Source: Sorangium cellulosum
Lineage (GTDB): Bacteria > Myxococcota_A > Polyangia > Polyangiales > Polyangiaceae
Direction: 5' to 3'
DNA length: 43,012 bases
NCBI RefSeq assembly: GCF_001589285.1
Contig: NZ_JEMA01000904.1
Location: forward strand, 1 to 43,012
In this document: piece after piece, positions 1 through 7,396 of the stretch
How the letters are laid out: each line of letters opens with the position of its first letter
Numbering within the stretch: position 1 is the first letter of the stretch
Notes under the pieces: generated by a model
Databases searched by the model: none
What the model was told of the DNA's origin: nothing
The model's input: only the letters and a program-made list of their open reading frames with translations
Made by a program: the position numbers and the translations under genes

Positions 1-318
1 GGCGAGGCCCTGGCCGCGCTCGACTCGCTCGGCGGGCTGGAAGAGGGCGAGTCGATGATCCGGCTGGTGTATGCCGAAGCGCTCGCGGCGAACGGCGAGC
101 CTGGCAGGGCCTCCGTGGCCATCGCCTCGGCGCGCGACAAGCTGCTCGAGCGGGCGGCCAGCGTCCGTGACGCCGAGTGGCGCAGGCGCTTTCTCTCCCA
201 CGTCCCCGACAACGCCCGCACACTGGAGCTCGCGGCGCAGTGGGTCGGAACAGGTCGGAACGGGTCAGAGCAGAGCGCCGCTGTCCCACGGGTGAATCCG
301 CACGGGACGTGCAATTAA
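1..318 (+). CDS. C-terminal end of a large protein (partial, starts before the window)
   Basis: The frame is open from base 1 and ends at TAA 316-318, giving about 105 residues with no start in the window. The segment is Ala/Arg/Glu-rich and helical, and contains ASARDKLLERAASV followed by WRRRFLSHVPDNARTLELA. Such helical ends with a V-P-x-N-A-R-T-L motif are typical of myxobacterial multidomain kinase or ATPase proteins that finish in TPR repeats; this is recalled from family appearance and is not proven here. The last 25 codons hold a short imperfect tandem repeat at 243-270 (unit ggtcggaaca), which suggests the extreme C-terminus is variable. The catalytic domains, if any, lie to the left of the window. 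Confidence 0.6.
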   Translation, partial: GEALAALDSLGGLEEGESMIRLVYAEALAANGEPGRASVAIASARDKLLERAASVRDAEWRRRFLSHVPDNARTLELAAQWVGTGRNGSEQSAAVPRVNPHGTCN

Positions 319-418
319 TGGCTGACAGAACAGGTGATTGGCCGTACCCTGTCCATAGACGTGGAGAGTTCCCGGCAGCGGTCGCCCTGAGCGAAGCGCC
401 GGAGGGCGTGCTGTGATC

Positions 419-438
419 GAGGAGCGCGAGCGCTCCTC
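419..438. terminator. Hairpin upstream of the NALSA lipoprotein gene
   Basis: GAGGAGCG (419-426) pairs perfectly with CGCTCCTC (431-438) around a CGAG loop, followed by TT. It lies about 100 bases after the stop of the partial gene and 27 bases before the next start. It may end the upstream transcript or shape the 5' leader of the next one. There is no long U-tract. Confidence 0.4.
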
Positions 439-464
439 TTGGCTCGCTACCGAGGTCTCATCAC

Positions 465-1301
465 GTGAAAACCAGGAGTATGCTTGGATGCGCAGGCGTC
501 CTTCTCGCGACCACCGGCTGCATGGCGCCCGAGCTCGCGCTCGATGCGGAGACTGACGGTCTCCTCTCGAGCGCTGACGAGCTTGTGAGCGGAAACGCGC
601 TGAGCGCCAACGCGCTGAGCGCCAACGCGCTGAGCGCCAATGCGCTGAGCGCCAACGCGCTGAGCGCCAACGCGCTCAGCCGTGAGGCGGCGTTGACGCT
701 CAAGGATCCGGGCGAGGGGGGAGAGCTCTTCCGGACGCTCGTGAAATACATGGTGAGCTGCGCGCTCGACGAGTCACAGCGCTTCAGCTTCTCCTGGACC
801 GACGCCGCTGGCAGGACCCACGACGAGGTGTATCGCGGGGAGCTCGGCCTCGCCGACGCGTGGGGCAGGGGCCCGCTCGATCCGGGCGGCAAGCAGATCG
901 TCTCTGCCTGCCTGGCGGCGCGCACGAACCGTTATGGCGTGTCGGTCGTCATCTCGATGCGCTCTCACCAGGCCCCGCTGCGCCACGAGGTCGGGCGCGA
1001 GGAGCGGGAGGCGTACCCTCATGTCGAGGGGGCGTTCTGGGGGGATCTCTTCGCGGAGACGCCGTACCTGCGCGCCTGCTACACGGGGGCGAGCGTCGAG
1101 CTGTCGCGCGCGGCGCTGCGCGACTGCGCGGCGGGGCACGTCGACGGGGACGGGGATCTCGAGGCCTGCGGGATGATCGAGATCGTCGGAGACTGCCAGG
1201 CTCACTGCAGCAAGCTCCACCCGCCCGGGCAGTACTACAAGGACTGCGTGGATCCGGAGTCGGGCAAGACGCGGTATGTCATCACGACGGGGCTGCGCTG
1301 A
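465..1301 (+). CDS. Lipoprotein with NALSA pentapeptide repeat
   Basis: The 278-residue product starts at GTG 465, with GAGG-type complementarity eight bases upstream. ATG 480 is an in-frame alternative, but its GGAG sits too close. Residues 1-19 form a signal peptide ending in a lipobox-like ATTGC (Cys19). Residues 44-73 are six tandem copies of N-A-L-S-A, the last one degenerate, encoded by a 15-base repeat. The remaining ~200 residues form a Cys-rich soluble domain, with Cys in VSCALDE, VSACLAAR, RACYTG, RDCAAG, EACGM, GDCQAHCSK and KDCVD, plus a GAFWGDLF motif. The Cys pairs suggest a disulfide-stabilised domain outside the cytoplasm. Lipoproteins with N-x-L-type pentapeptide runs and a G-E/A-G-A-F-x-G-x-L-F motif recur in Polyangiales as I recall them; function is unknown. 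It could be surface-exposed, with the repeat as a spacer. Confidence 0.8.
   Translation: MKTRSMLGCAGVLLATTGCMAPELALDAETDGLLSSADELVSGNALSANALSANALSANALSANALSANALSREAALTLKDPGEGGELFRTLVKYMVSCALDESQRFSFSWTDAAGRTHDEVYRGELGLADAWGRGPLDPGGKQIVSACLAARTNRYGVSVVISMRSHQAPLRHEVGREEREAYPHVEGAFWGDLFAETPYLRACYTGASVELSRAALRDCAAGHVDGDGDLEACGMIEIVGDCQAHCSKLHPPGQYYKDCVDPESGKTRYVITTGLR
594..683 (+). repeat. 15-base tandem repeat, unit aacgcgctgagcgcc (six copies)
   Basis: Units start at 594, 609, 624, 639, 654 and 669. The fourth begins aat instead of aac, and the sixth reads aacgcgctcagccgt. The repeat is in phase with the reading frame and encodes N-A-L-S-A. Near-identical codon use in all units indicates recent expansion by slippage or unequal recombination, so copy number is probably polymorphic. 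Confidence 0.95.
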
Positions 1302-1418
1302 GCCCGTCCTTCACGTACGTCTCCGGACCTGATTGTCCAGGGCTGGACGTCGGCGAGATCGGCTTCGCTCGCATGCTCGCGGTGTGCATCGAGCGCTCAC
1401 TGGACGAGGTTCACTGCC

Positions 1419-1455
1419 GGGGCGAGCTGCGCGCTCGCCCGCCGCGGGCGAGCGC
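1419..1455. terminator. Two mutually exclusive hairpins between lipoprotein genes
   Basis: GCGCTCGCCCG (1431-1441) pairs over 11 perfect bases with CGGGCGAGCGC (1445-1455) around a CCG loop. An upstream copy, GGGCGAGC (1420-1427), can instead pair with the inner GCTCGCCC (1433-1440) around a five-base loop. The two stems share the central segment and cannot form together. The simplest reading is a terminator after the gene ending at 1301; an attenuator-like switch for the gene starting at 1569 is possible. No U-tract follows. Apart from this element I see nothing in 1302-1568. Confidence 0.5.
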
Positions 1456-1568
1456 TCGTGAACGCCGCGATGCGTCACGCGCGTTACTCCGGGTTGCGTT
1501 CGACGGGGCGGTGGTGCGGGCGGCGCGCGTCCGTGGCGCGGTCGCGCCGTGAGGCCTAGACTGCGCCC

Positions 1569-2093
1569 ATGAAGATTACCTTGCATACCACCACCATGCT
1601 CCTCGCCTGCTGTCTCTCGGCGCTCGCGTCGTCCTGCGGCCGCGTTGATCCCGACACCCCCAGCGGGGCCGAGGCCGGTCTCGACGGCGCGGCGGGCGGG
1701 GACTCCGTTCCGGACACGGGGGAGGCTGCGGCGCTCGGCGTGTCCGGGCGCTGGACCAGCTCGGAGTTCGAGGATCCCTTCGAGGCGCAGCTGACCCAGG
1801 CAGCGGACGGGGCGCTGAGCGGGACTGTCTGCGGGCCTGAAATTTCCGTGGACGTGCCGAACACGAACTGCGGAGCAGTGACGGACGGCAGCGTGTCGGG
1901 CGACACGGTGCGGTTCAGCTTTCATCTCCCGTGGCCGATGCTCGAGATGCCCGCCGACTACAGCTTCGAAGGGACGGCGTCGCCAGAAGGCTCTCCCGAG
2001 CGCTTCGAGGGGCAGCTGCGCCCCAGTTACACAGGCGACGTCCCTTTCCACATCGCCTGGACTGCCTGCCCCGGCACCGGACGATGCCCCTGA
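1569..2093 (+). CDS. Small secreted lipoprotein, unknown function
   Basis: The 174-residue product begins with a basic/hydrophobic signal (MKITL then TTTMLLACCLSALASSC). The likely lipidated Cys is residue 23, in a non-ideal lipobox (ASSC). An Asp/Gly/Ala-rich linker covers about residues 24-57. The rest (GVSGRWTSSEFEDPFEAQLTQ, DGALSGTVCG, DTVRFSFHLP, YSFEGTAS, GDVPFHIAWTACP) has alternating beta-strand character and reads like a small beta-barrel or lipocalin-type domain that reports a substance's effect on a matrix. I do not recognise a named family. Four Cys in the mature part may form disulfides. It lies downstream of the NALSA lipoprotein but is separated from it by a strong hairpin, so it is probably expressed on its own. 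Confidence 0.7.
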   Translation: MKITLHTTTMLLACCLSALASSCGRVDPDTPSGAEAGLDGAAGGDSVPDTGEAAALGVSGRWTSSEFEDPFEAQLTQAADGALSGTVCGPEISVDVPNTNCGAVTDGSVSGDTVRFSFHLPWPMLEMPADYSFEGTASPEGSPERFEGQLRPSYTGDVPFHIAWTACPGTGRCP

Positions 2094-2397
2094 GAGCGCC
2101 ACGGGCGCCAGGCCGAGCGTTCCGGAGCTCACCGAGCTCGTCGAGCGCGCCCTCGGCGCCCATGTCGATGCCGCTGAAGACGACGAGCAGGCGTTCCCGC
2201 AGGCCGCCCGGCCCGCGGCGCCTCGGCCGCCATCGACGCTCTCGAGGCGATCCCCGAGCGGATCGTTTGTCCTGGCCCCCGCTCCTCGAAGCACATCCAG
2301 GAATGTGCGTTTGAAGGTCCCCGGCTGCCCGGACGCGCCGCTGCACGCCTTCGGCGCAGTGCTTCCCTGACCAGGCTGCACTATCCTTGGACTTACC
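2094..2397. other. Gene-poor gap with a possible coding remnant
   Basis: This 304-base stretch holds no convincing gene. One plus-strand frame stays open from inside the previous gene to a TGA at 2368-2370. It reads PSVPELTELVERALGAHVD and then a Pro/Arg/Ser-rich tail ending in LKVPGCPDAPLHAFGAVLP. It has no credible start codon, so it looks like either a decayed gene tail or chance coding-like sequence in GC-rich DNA. The last 30 bases are the leader of the AraC-type regulator that follows. Confidence 0.3.
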
Positions 2398-3234
2398 GTG
2401 AACCTGCTGTGGCAGTCGTTCCCCATGCCCGAAGGTCGGCGCGCCCAGGCCTGGCGATATCATCCCGCCTACAGGCGACCAGCCCATTTCCACGACGAGC
2501 CGGAGTTCAATCTCGTCGTCCGGGGAACCGCCGTCTTCCGCGTGGGGCATCGTCGCGTCCTGATGGGCCGCGGAGCGCTGTTCTGGTATCCGCCCGGGCT
2601 GGATCACTATCTCGAAGACGCGAGCCCAGACATCGAGCTCTACGTGGTAGGGTTCCGGCCCGAGCTGATCGATGCGTTCGCGCGGGAGCACGGCTGCGCG
2701 CCGAGCTTCTCTCGGCCTCAGCAGCGCCTTGACGGGGCCGCCTTGCTGGCTTGTGCAGACGCCATGGCCCAGGTGCCCAGCAGCCGCGACAACCAGGCTG
2801 TCGAAGGACGGCTGCTCGACTTGTTTGCGGTGCTGGCCCAGATGACACCGCCTCCGCAGATGAGCCTTGGCCACCGTGCTGCGGCCCTGCTGGCCGATGC
2901 GCCGAGCCTCCGCCGCGACGAGCTGACCCGACGCCTGGCCAGCAACCGCGGCGATGTGAGCCGCAAGTTTCGCCGCGACCAGGGCCTGTCTTTGACGGAG
3001 TACAAGAACCGGCTGCAAACGCTGAGGCTCCTCGAGCTGCTCGAACAGGGCTGTAGCCACTTGACGCATGCGGCGCTCGAAGCCGGGTTCGGCAGCTACT
3101 CGCGCTGTCACCAGGTGATCAGAGAGTTGCTGGGCATGGCGCCCAGCGCGCTCCTCGACCCAGGCACCCGGAAGCTACTCGCCGACAGGCTGGAACCGTT
3201 GAGCGCGCAGCACGATCGCCGAGATCCCGGGTAG
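2398..3234 (+). CDS. AraC-family transcriptional regulator
   Basis: The 278-residue product starts at GTG 2398. Residues 1-110 resemble an AraC-type cupin sensor: HPAYRRPAHFHDEPEFNLVV with the usual HxHxxxE-like pattern, RGALFWYPPG and LYVVGF. The C-terminal ~100 residues hold the double helix-turn-helix region, with DELTRRLASNRGDVSRKF, a spacer helix (SLTEYKNRLQTLRLLELLEQG) and the second element (THAALEAGFGSYSRCHQVIREL, LGMAPS). This is the standard arrangement for sugar- or stress-responsive activators. It faces the same way as the GH16 glucanase gene 113 bases downstream, so it may control that gene in response to a glucan fragment; that link is inferred from position only. No operator could be identified by eye. 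Confidence 0.88.
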   Translation: MNLLWQSFPMPEGRRAQAWRYHPAYRRPAHFHDEPEFNLVVRGTAVFRVGHRRVLMGRGALFWYPPGLDHYLEDASPDIELYVVGFRPELIDAFAREHGCAPSFSRPQQRLDGAALLACADAMAQVPSSRDNQAVEGRLLDLFAVLAQMTPPPQMSLGHRAAALLADAPSLRRDELTRRLASNRGDVSRKFRRDQGLSLTEYKNRLQTLRLLELLEQGCSHLTHAALEAGFGSYSRCHQVIRELLGMAPSALLDPGTRKLLADRLEPLSAQHDRRDPG

Positions 3235-3347
3235 CTCGCGCACGCACGCCCATCGTCTCCGGCACCGCTGCCCCGCGATCGGCGTTCAGGCTGCGAAAAC
3301 GCACAAACCTTGATGCTCGCCGTGCGGCGGCTGAGTATTCGCTCGGC

Positions 3348-4343
3348 ATGCGAAGTCGATCAGCTCTCGCCTTGCTCGCGCTCCTGGCCTTTTCGGGATG
3401 CTCCAACGACTCGCCGGATCCGGACTCCTCCCCCGCCGCCGGTGGAGCTCCCCCCAGCACGGCGACGAGTGGGGCTGCCGCCGGCCCCATGACCGGTGGC
3501 GCTGGCGGCATGCCGCCAGAGATATCCACGACCGGTGGCGCCGGCGGTACCGGCGGCGCAGGTATGGGCGGCGCAGGTATGGGCGGCGCAAGCTCCGGTG
3601 GGACGATCGGCGCAACGTCGGGCGGCACGGGCGGCGCCGCTGGAGGTGGCGCCGGGGATGGCAGCTTCGCGCTCGCCTGGGAAGATCCGTTCGACACCGT
3701 CGATCTCACGCGCTGGGAGCTGATGACCCACAGCTGGGACGGCAATCTCGCGCAGTTTACCGGCGAGAACGCTGCTGTGAGCGACGGCATCCTGCGCCTT
3801 TCGCTGACGGCAGCCAACGATACCAGCAAGCCCTTCCGCGGCGTGGAAATGCGCTCTCGCGAGACGCTGACCTACGGGAAAATTGAGGCGTCAGCTCGGT
3901 TTGCACAGGGCTCCGCGGTCGTCTCTTCTCTGGTGCTCATCTATACCCCATGGCCCCCCGACGACTGGAACGAGCTCGACATCGAGTTCTTGGGCAAAAA
4001 CCACGATCGCGTTCAGTTCAACCACATGGTGAACATCCCGCCCGCTGATCCAGCCACCGGCCACCTCCAGTTCCCCGAGCTCGTGACTCTGGACTTCAAC
4101 CCCGCAGCGGGCTTTCACACCTACGCCATCGAATGGGTGCCCGGCGAGGCGCGCTTCTACGTCGACGGAGCGCTCATGCACACCGCCACCGAGGAAATGG
4201 AGCGCATGGTCCTCCCTCAGAACATCCTCTTGACGATCTGGGCTTCCGGGGCGCCAGATTGGGCAGGCCCCGTCGACAGCAGCACCGCCCCCACGCGCGC
4301 CGAGTACGACTGGCTCCGCGTCTACCGCTACGTCGGTCCGTAG
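3348..4343 (+). CDS. GH16 family beta-glucanase, lipoprotein
   Basis: The 331-residue protein has a signal peptide with lipobox FSGC (Cys18), so it should be anchored to the envelope. Residues 19-103 are a Gly/Ala/Ser/Thr linker with tandem GGAGM units, encoded by a short repeat near 3550-3590. Residues 105-330 form a concanavalin-type GH16 domain. The signature is N-E-L-D-I-E-F-L-G: Glu209 is the expected nucleophile, Asp211 the assisting residue and Glu213 the acid/base. TYGKIEASARF, HTYAIEWVPGEARFYVDG and the terminal YDWLRVYRY are also typical. The family hydrolyses beta-1,3 or mixed beta-1,3/1,4 glucans, or related galactans; the exact substrate cannot be read from this sequence. The AraC-type gene just upstream may regulate it. 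With the GH81 enzyme at 11553 it suggests beta-glucan attack. Confidence 0.92.
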   Translation: MRSRSALALLALLAFSGCSNDSPDPDSSPAAGGAPPSTATSGAAAGPMTGGAGGMPPEISTTGGAGGTGGAGMGGAGMGGASSGGTIGATSGGTGGAAGGGAGDGSFALAWEDPFDTVDLTRWELMTHSWDGNLAQFTGENAAVSDGILRLSLTAANDTSKPFRGVEMRSRETLTYGKIEASARFAQGSAVVSSLVLIYTPWPPDDWNELDIEFLGKNHDRVQFNHMVNIPPADPATGHLQFPELVTLDFNPAAGFHTYAIEWVPGEARFYVDGALMHTATEEMERMVLPQNILLTIWASGAPDWAGPVDSSTAPTRAEYDWLRVYRYVGP

Positions 4344-4423
4344 CGTGCTCCGACCGCGGAGCTCGCAGGTTGCCTGGACGTTGGCACAGAGGGGGAGCAT
4401 GTCTCACCCAACCCGAGCGCGCG

Positions 4424-4927
4424 GTGCTCGGCTCGGCGTTCGTGGATCCTGCGGGGTTCTTGTTGTTCGGCCCGCGCGTGGGCGCGGAGCTCGGCGGTGA
4501 GCGCTGGACGATGGGCGCGAGCGCGCGCGTCTTCCACTGGGGTCTGCTGAGCCGCGCGTTGTTCCTCGAGGAGGAGTGGTCGTTCGCTTTCAGCTATGGG
4601 GTCGCGCTGCGCGGGCGCTATTACCTTCAGCCCGCGCAGCGCGGCCTGCACCTGGGCGTCGCGGCCGAGCTCTTGCGCACCAACGTCGAGCACCCGGCGG
4701 AGCGCACGGTGGCGCGCTCGTTCTACGGCGTGCCGCACATCGAGGCGGGGTATCGCTTGCCTTTCAGCAGCTTCTACGTCGACGGCAGCGTGAGCGCCGG
4801 GTACGCCTTCCTGTTCGCGGCCCGCATCGACGATCCGCCGGGTGGCAGCTCTGCCCAGCTGTACGAGGCCGTCGACGAGAGCAACGTCTACGCGGCCGCA
4901 GCGCTCGATCTGGGCCTGCGCTTCTGA
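4424..4927 (+). pseudogene. 5'-truncated outer-membrane protein gene
   Basis: From about 4409 to the stop at 4925-4927 one frame encodes a clear membrane beta-barrel: GFLLFGPRVGAELGGERWTM, FSYGVALRGRYYL, LHLGVAAELL, PHIEAGYRLPF, FYVDGSVSAGYAFLF and a terminal ALDLGLRF ending in Phe, as outer-membrane barrels do. The alternating aromatic strands fit an opacity/OmpA-type barrel of about 170 residues. No signal peptide precedes it. Upstream of about 4409 the frame turns into Arg/His-rich noise that is antiphase to the GH16 gene. The first usable in-frame starts are GTG 4424 and TTG 4370, neither with a Shine-Dalgarno. The likely history is loss of the 5' end by deletion when the GH16 region was joined. 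An unexported product is unlikely to function. Confidence 0.6.
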
Positions 4928-5015
4928 AGGCCGCTTCTGGGTACCGATCGCCGAAGCACGCCGTCCGCTTCGCGGGCTGTTGCGGCTTCGCAGGGCGCGG
5001 TCCGATGCGCTCCCG

Positions 5016-5390
5016 TCAATGTCCGTGCGGATCGAAGTAGGCCTGCAGGGTGCCTGCCCCCGCTTGGAGCAGAGCGGCCTGCTTGAAGTAATCGCGTGCT
5101 TTACCGCGCTCGCTCGTGTTCATCATGGCGACGGCCAGGTTGTGGTACGTGTTCGCGTCGGCGGACCCGAGTCGCTCGGCACGTCGCAGCTCTGTCAGCG
5201 CCTCGCTGTGCCGCCCCGCGTCGGACAGCACGGCGCCGAGCGACGTCAAGGCATCGATGCAGTCCGGTTCCGCTTCGAGGTGTGCACGCAGCAGGCGCTC
5301 AGCCCGGTCGAGCGCGGACGTCCACTGCGCTGGATCCCTCCACGCTGCCTCATGGAGGCGCGACACTTCTGCAGCCAACGTCGGGGCCAT
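5016..5390 (-). CDS. Small TPR-repeat protein
   Basis: The 124-residue product starts at ATG 5390; TTG 5402 is an alternative that adds four residues. It contains tandem tetratricopeptide-type helices: ALDRAERLLRAHLEAEPDCIDALTSLGAVLSDAGRHSEALTELRRAERLG and DANTYHNLAVAMMNTSERGKARDYFKQAALLQ, with the usual small/large residue pattern of TPRs. There is no signal peptide, so it should be a cytoplasmic scaffold. It lies 99 bases downstream of the SUKH gene on the same strand and may be co-transcribed with it. It could be the 3' part of a once longer TPR protein, since only about two repeats are present. The partner is unknown. Confidence 0.7.
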   Translation of the reverse strand: MAPTLAAEVSRLHEAAWRDPAQWTSALDRAERLLRAHLEAEPDCIDALTSLGAVLSDAGRHSEALTELRRAERLGSADANTYHNLAVAMMNTSERGKARDYFKQAALLQAGAGTLQAYFDPHGH

Positions 5391-5489
5391 GCGCCTGCTC
5401 AAGGCGCCGGCGTTCCGTTGCGAGCGCCAGCGCGACGGCGAGGCCGGCGCGACAAGCCCCTTCGCCGCAACGCCATGCTGGGCGGTCCG

Positions 5490-6062
5490 CTATTCGTTGG
5501 CATCCACAAGCTCGCTCCAGAACCGGATCCTGCGCGTTCCTTCGCGGACGGCGTCGACGTGAGGTATCCGATGGAATTCGTGCCGCAGGTACGTCGCCAG
5601 CTCGCTGCCGTAGTAAATGATGTCGGTCTGGTAGACTGAAAATATGGGGTTTCCGGCGAGCGCTGGCTCCGCCGGGATGTAGCGGTGTCCCGCGATCGGA
5701 ATCAGGCGGGGCGCCTCCGCGACGATGGCCCGCGCGATCCGTATCGCCTCCTGCAGCTCCGAGGGCCGAGCGCCCCACGCGTCCAACCAGAACGCGTTGT
5801 TGCCGATATCGAACGCCATGCCTTCGAATGGCCAGTCGAGCTGCCGACGGATATCCGTCGAGTCTGGCCCCCGCCAGTCGGGAAAGCGCCCGCCGACCGG
5901 GAGGCCTTCCGAAAGGAAGGAGCGCAGATCCGGCGGAAACCTGGCGCCGATGACGGACTCGGCTCGGTCGAGCTCGGCTTCCGTCAAACCGGGCGCAACC
6001 GTGACGCCCGCGTCGGTCAAGATCTGGTGTTCCGCTCGCCAAACCATCCGCGTTCCCCGCAT
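5490..6062 (-). CDS. SMI1/KNR4 (SUKH) family protein
   Basis: The 190-residue protein shows the SUKH-domain pattern: GLTEAELDRAESVIGARFPPDLRSFLSEGLPVG, then a Trp/Gly-rich core (FPDWRG, WPFEGMAFDIGNNAFWLDAWG) and LIPIAGHRYIP before the final strands. Bacterial SUKH proteins are often immunity proteins against secreted polymorphic toxins, and others have housekeeping roles. No toxin, Rhs or VgrG gene is next to it, so immunity is only a possibility. The ATG at 6062 is preceded by GGGAGG; ATG 6047 is an alternative. The product has no signal peptide and should be cytosolic. The TPR gene downstream may form a unit with it. Confidence 0.82.
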   Translation of the reverse strand: MRGTRMVWRAEHQILTDAGVTVAPGLTEAELDRAESVIGARFPPDLRSFLSEGLPVGGRFPDWRGPDSTDIRRQLDWPFEGMAFDIGNNAFWLDAWGARPSELQEAIRIARAIVAEAPRLIPIAGHRYIPAEPALAGNPIFSVYQTDIIYYGSELATYLRHEFHRIPHVDAVREGTRRIRFWSELVDANE

Positions 6063-6526
6063 GTCCCTCCCCGGTTCATCGCGGGTAGGCAGCGTAGCCG
6101 GCGTTGATCCTCGGCGTCAACCGCAACAGGGCCGTGCGCGCCAGGACGCTCACCGAAGCAGGCATACGTCGAGATGCCCCTCTCCGTGCTCCCTTCACGT
6201 GCTGTTCGGTGAAGCGGTCGAGGTCGCGGGGTTCCACGCGTCAACCTGTTGGCGACGGCGGGCCGCGCCCGCTCTCGTCCACGTCCACGGGATCAGGGGC
6301 CTCGCCGGGGTGGAGGCGCGAGCCTCCGTCGCCCTGGCGATGGAGGAGGCTGCAGCCTCCATCGCCGGGGCGAGCGGCGGCCGGCTCCAGGGCCCGCGTC
6401 GCGAATCTGCGCCGCGAGCGCGTCGAACGCTCGGGGGCGCGCAGCGGATCGTCGTGGGCATGCTCCCTGCTCCTTGGTCGGGCACGGGCGCGGCCGGAGA
6501 GGCCGGCCTACCCAGGGAGTCGCACC
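6063..6526. other. 464-base intergenic region between divergent genes
   Basis: I see no credible gene here. Open frames on both strands are Arg/Pro/Ser-rich and lack family features. The region must carry the promoters of the SUKH gene (minus) and the secreted protein gene at 6527 (plus). Its only notable structure is the pair of hairpins at 6312-6366. Confidence 0.5.
6312..6366. promoter_or_regulatory. Pair of strong hairpins in a long leader
   Basis: The first is GGAGGC (6312-6317) with GCCTCC (6322-6327), loop GCGA. The second is an 11-base perfect stem, GGCGATGGAGG (6336-6346) with CCTCCATCGCC (6356-6366), whose loop makes GGAGGCTGCAGCCTCC a perfect palindrome as well. The two hairpins share GGAGG/CCTCC arms and could re-pair with each other. 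They lie 160-215 bases before the start at 6527. They could be a regulatory leader, a terminator for antisense transcription, or a dimeric repressor site. Confidence 0.35.
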
Positions 6527-7207
6527 ATGAAGATTGCTGCATATCATGTCGGTCTCGGTCTCATCACCTTCTCGATGGTCACGGGCTGCGTGGTGGCCGA
6601 TGACGGCAGCCTCGGAGATGAAGACACGGCGGAGGGCGCCGAGGCGCTCGGGGGAAACCCTGACCCGTGCGCGACGGGGACCCTCCCGAACTTCACCAGC
6701 GCGCAGCTCACCGAGGTCGGAGCAAGCGAGTCGTACACCCGCTCCTACCAGTGGATCGACAGCATCTGTCCGGCCAGCGGGCAAGATCGCGCGACGACGA
6801 TCGTGGACTTCCCTGTGCCCGGCTATTACCAGCACCAGATCCCGGAGACGTACAGCTTCTCCGTGCGGCCGTCCTTCTGGGCTTCCTCTTCCACCTCGTG
6901 GAGCGGCGCGTCGCAGGCGATGAGCGACTGCGCGAACACCAGGATGGCGACGCGCGTGCAGCGCTGGGACTCGGCCACGGGCCAGTTCGTGCAGCTCACG
7001 TACAAGGAGCAGGCGGGCGCGTGGGTCTGGGACAACCCGATCTCAGGCCGCGGGCACTGCTCGACCCCGGCGTTCCTCTACTACCACGAGAACTACGGGA
7101 CTGCGCAGCAGGTCGCGACGGCCAAGTACCGCGTTCGCACCTGGGCCAAGCAGTCCGACGACTCCCACGCGACCGTCTGGATCACCGGGGCTCACACGGG
7201 CCTGTAG
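6527..7207 (+). CDS. Secreted lipoprotein, unknown function
   Basis: The 226-residue product begins at ATG 6527, with an AGGGAG Shine-Dalgarno at 6514-6519. The frame runs further upstream, but that part is low-complexity. Residues 1-21 form a signal ending in a lipobox (VTGC, Cys21), followed by an acidic stretch. The mature part is rich in Trp, Tyr, Ser and Thr: SYTRSYQWIDSICPAS, PGYYQHQIPETYSFSVRPSFW, GHCSTPAFLYYHENYG and YRVRTWAKQSDDSHATVWI. This fits a beta-sandwich extracellular domain. I do not recognise a named family. Cys pairs in the mature part could form disulfides. The long structured leader suggests regulated expression. Confidence 0.7.
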   Translation: MKIAAYHVGLGLITFSMVTGCVVADDGSLGDEDTAEGAEALGGNPDPCATGTLPNFTSAQLTEVGASESYTRSYQWIDSICPASGQDRATTIVDFPVPGYYQHQIPETYSFSVRPSFWASSSTSWSGASQAMSDCANTRMATRVQRWDSATGQFVQLTYKEQAGAWVWDNPISGRGHCSTPAFLYYHENYGTAQQVATAKYRVRTWAKQSDDSHATVWITGAHTGL

Positions 7208-7396
7208 TCCTGCGGCGCCGCGGCTCCAGACGGGCCGACACGGCGCCTGCAGCCGGCCAGAGGGAGCGCGCGCCGCACCCACGAAGCCGAAGCCCGCGTC
7301 GACGTCGAGGCCCCTGGCGCCCGGCGAGACGTCGGACGGCAGGGAAGACGCGGAAGCGGCGCAGCGGGCGAAACGCGGAGCCCGCGCGCAGGCAGG

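Noticed and set aside
243..270. Short repeat as a recombination or attachment site
   Set aside because: Only ten-base imperfect units inside a coding tail, with no integrase or second copy in the window.
5016..6062. Toxin-immunity island
   Set aside because: No toxin, Rhs, VgrG or secretion gene is adjacent; only the SUKH domain hints at it.
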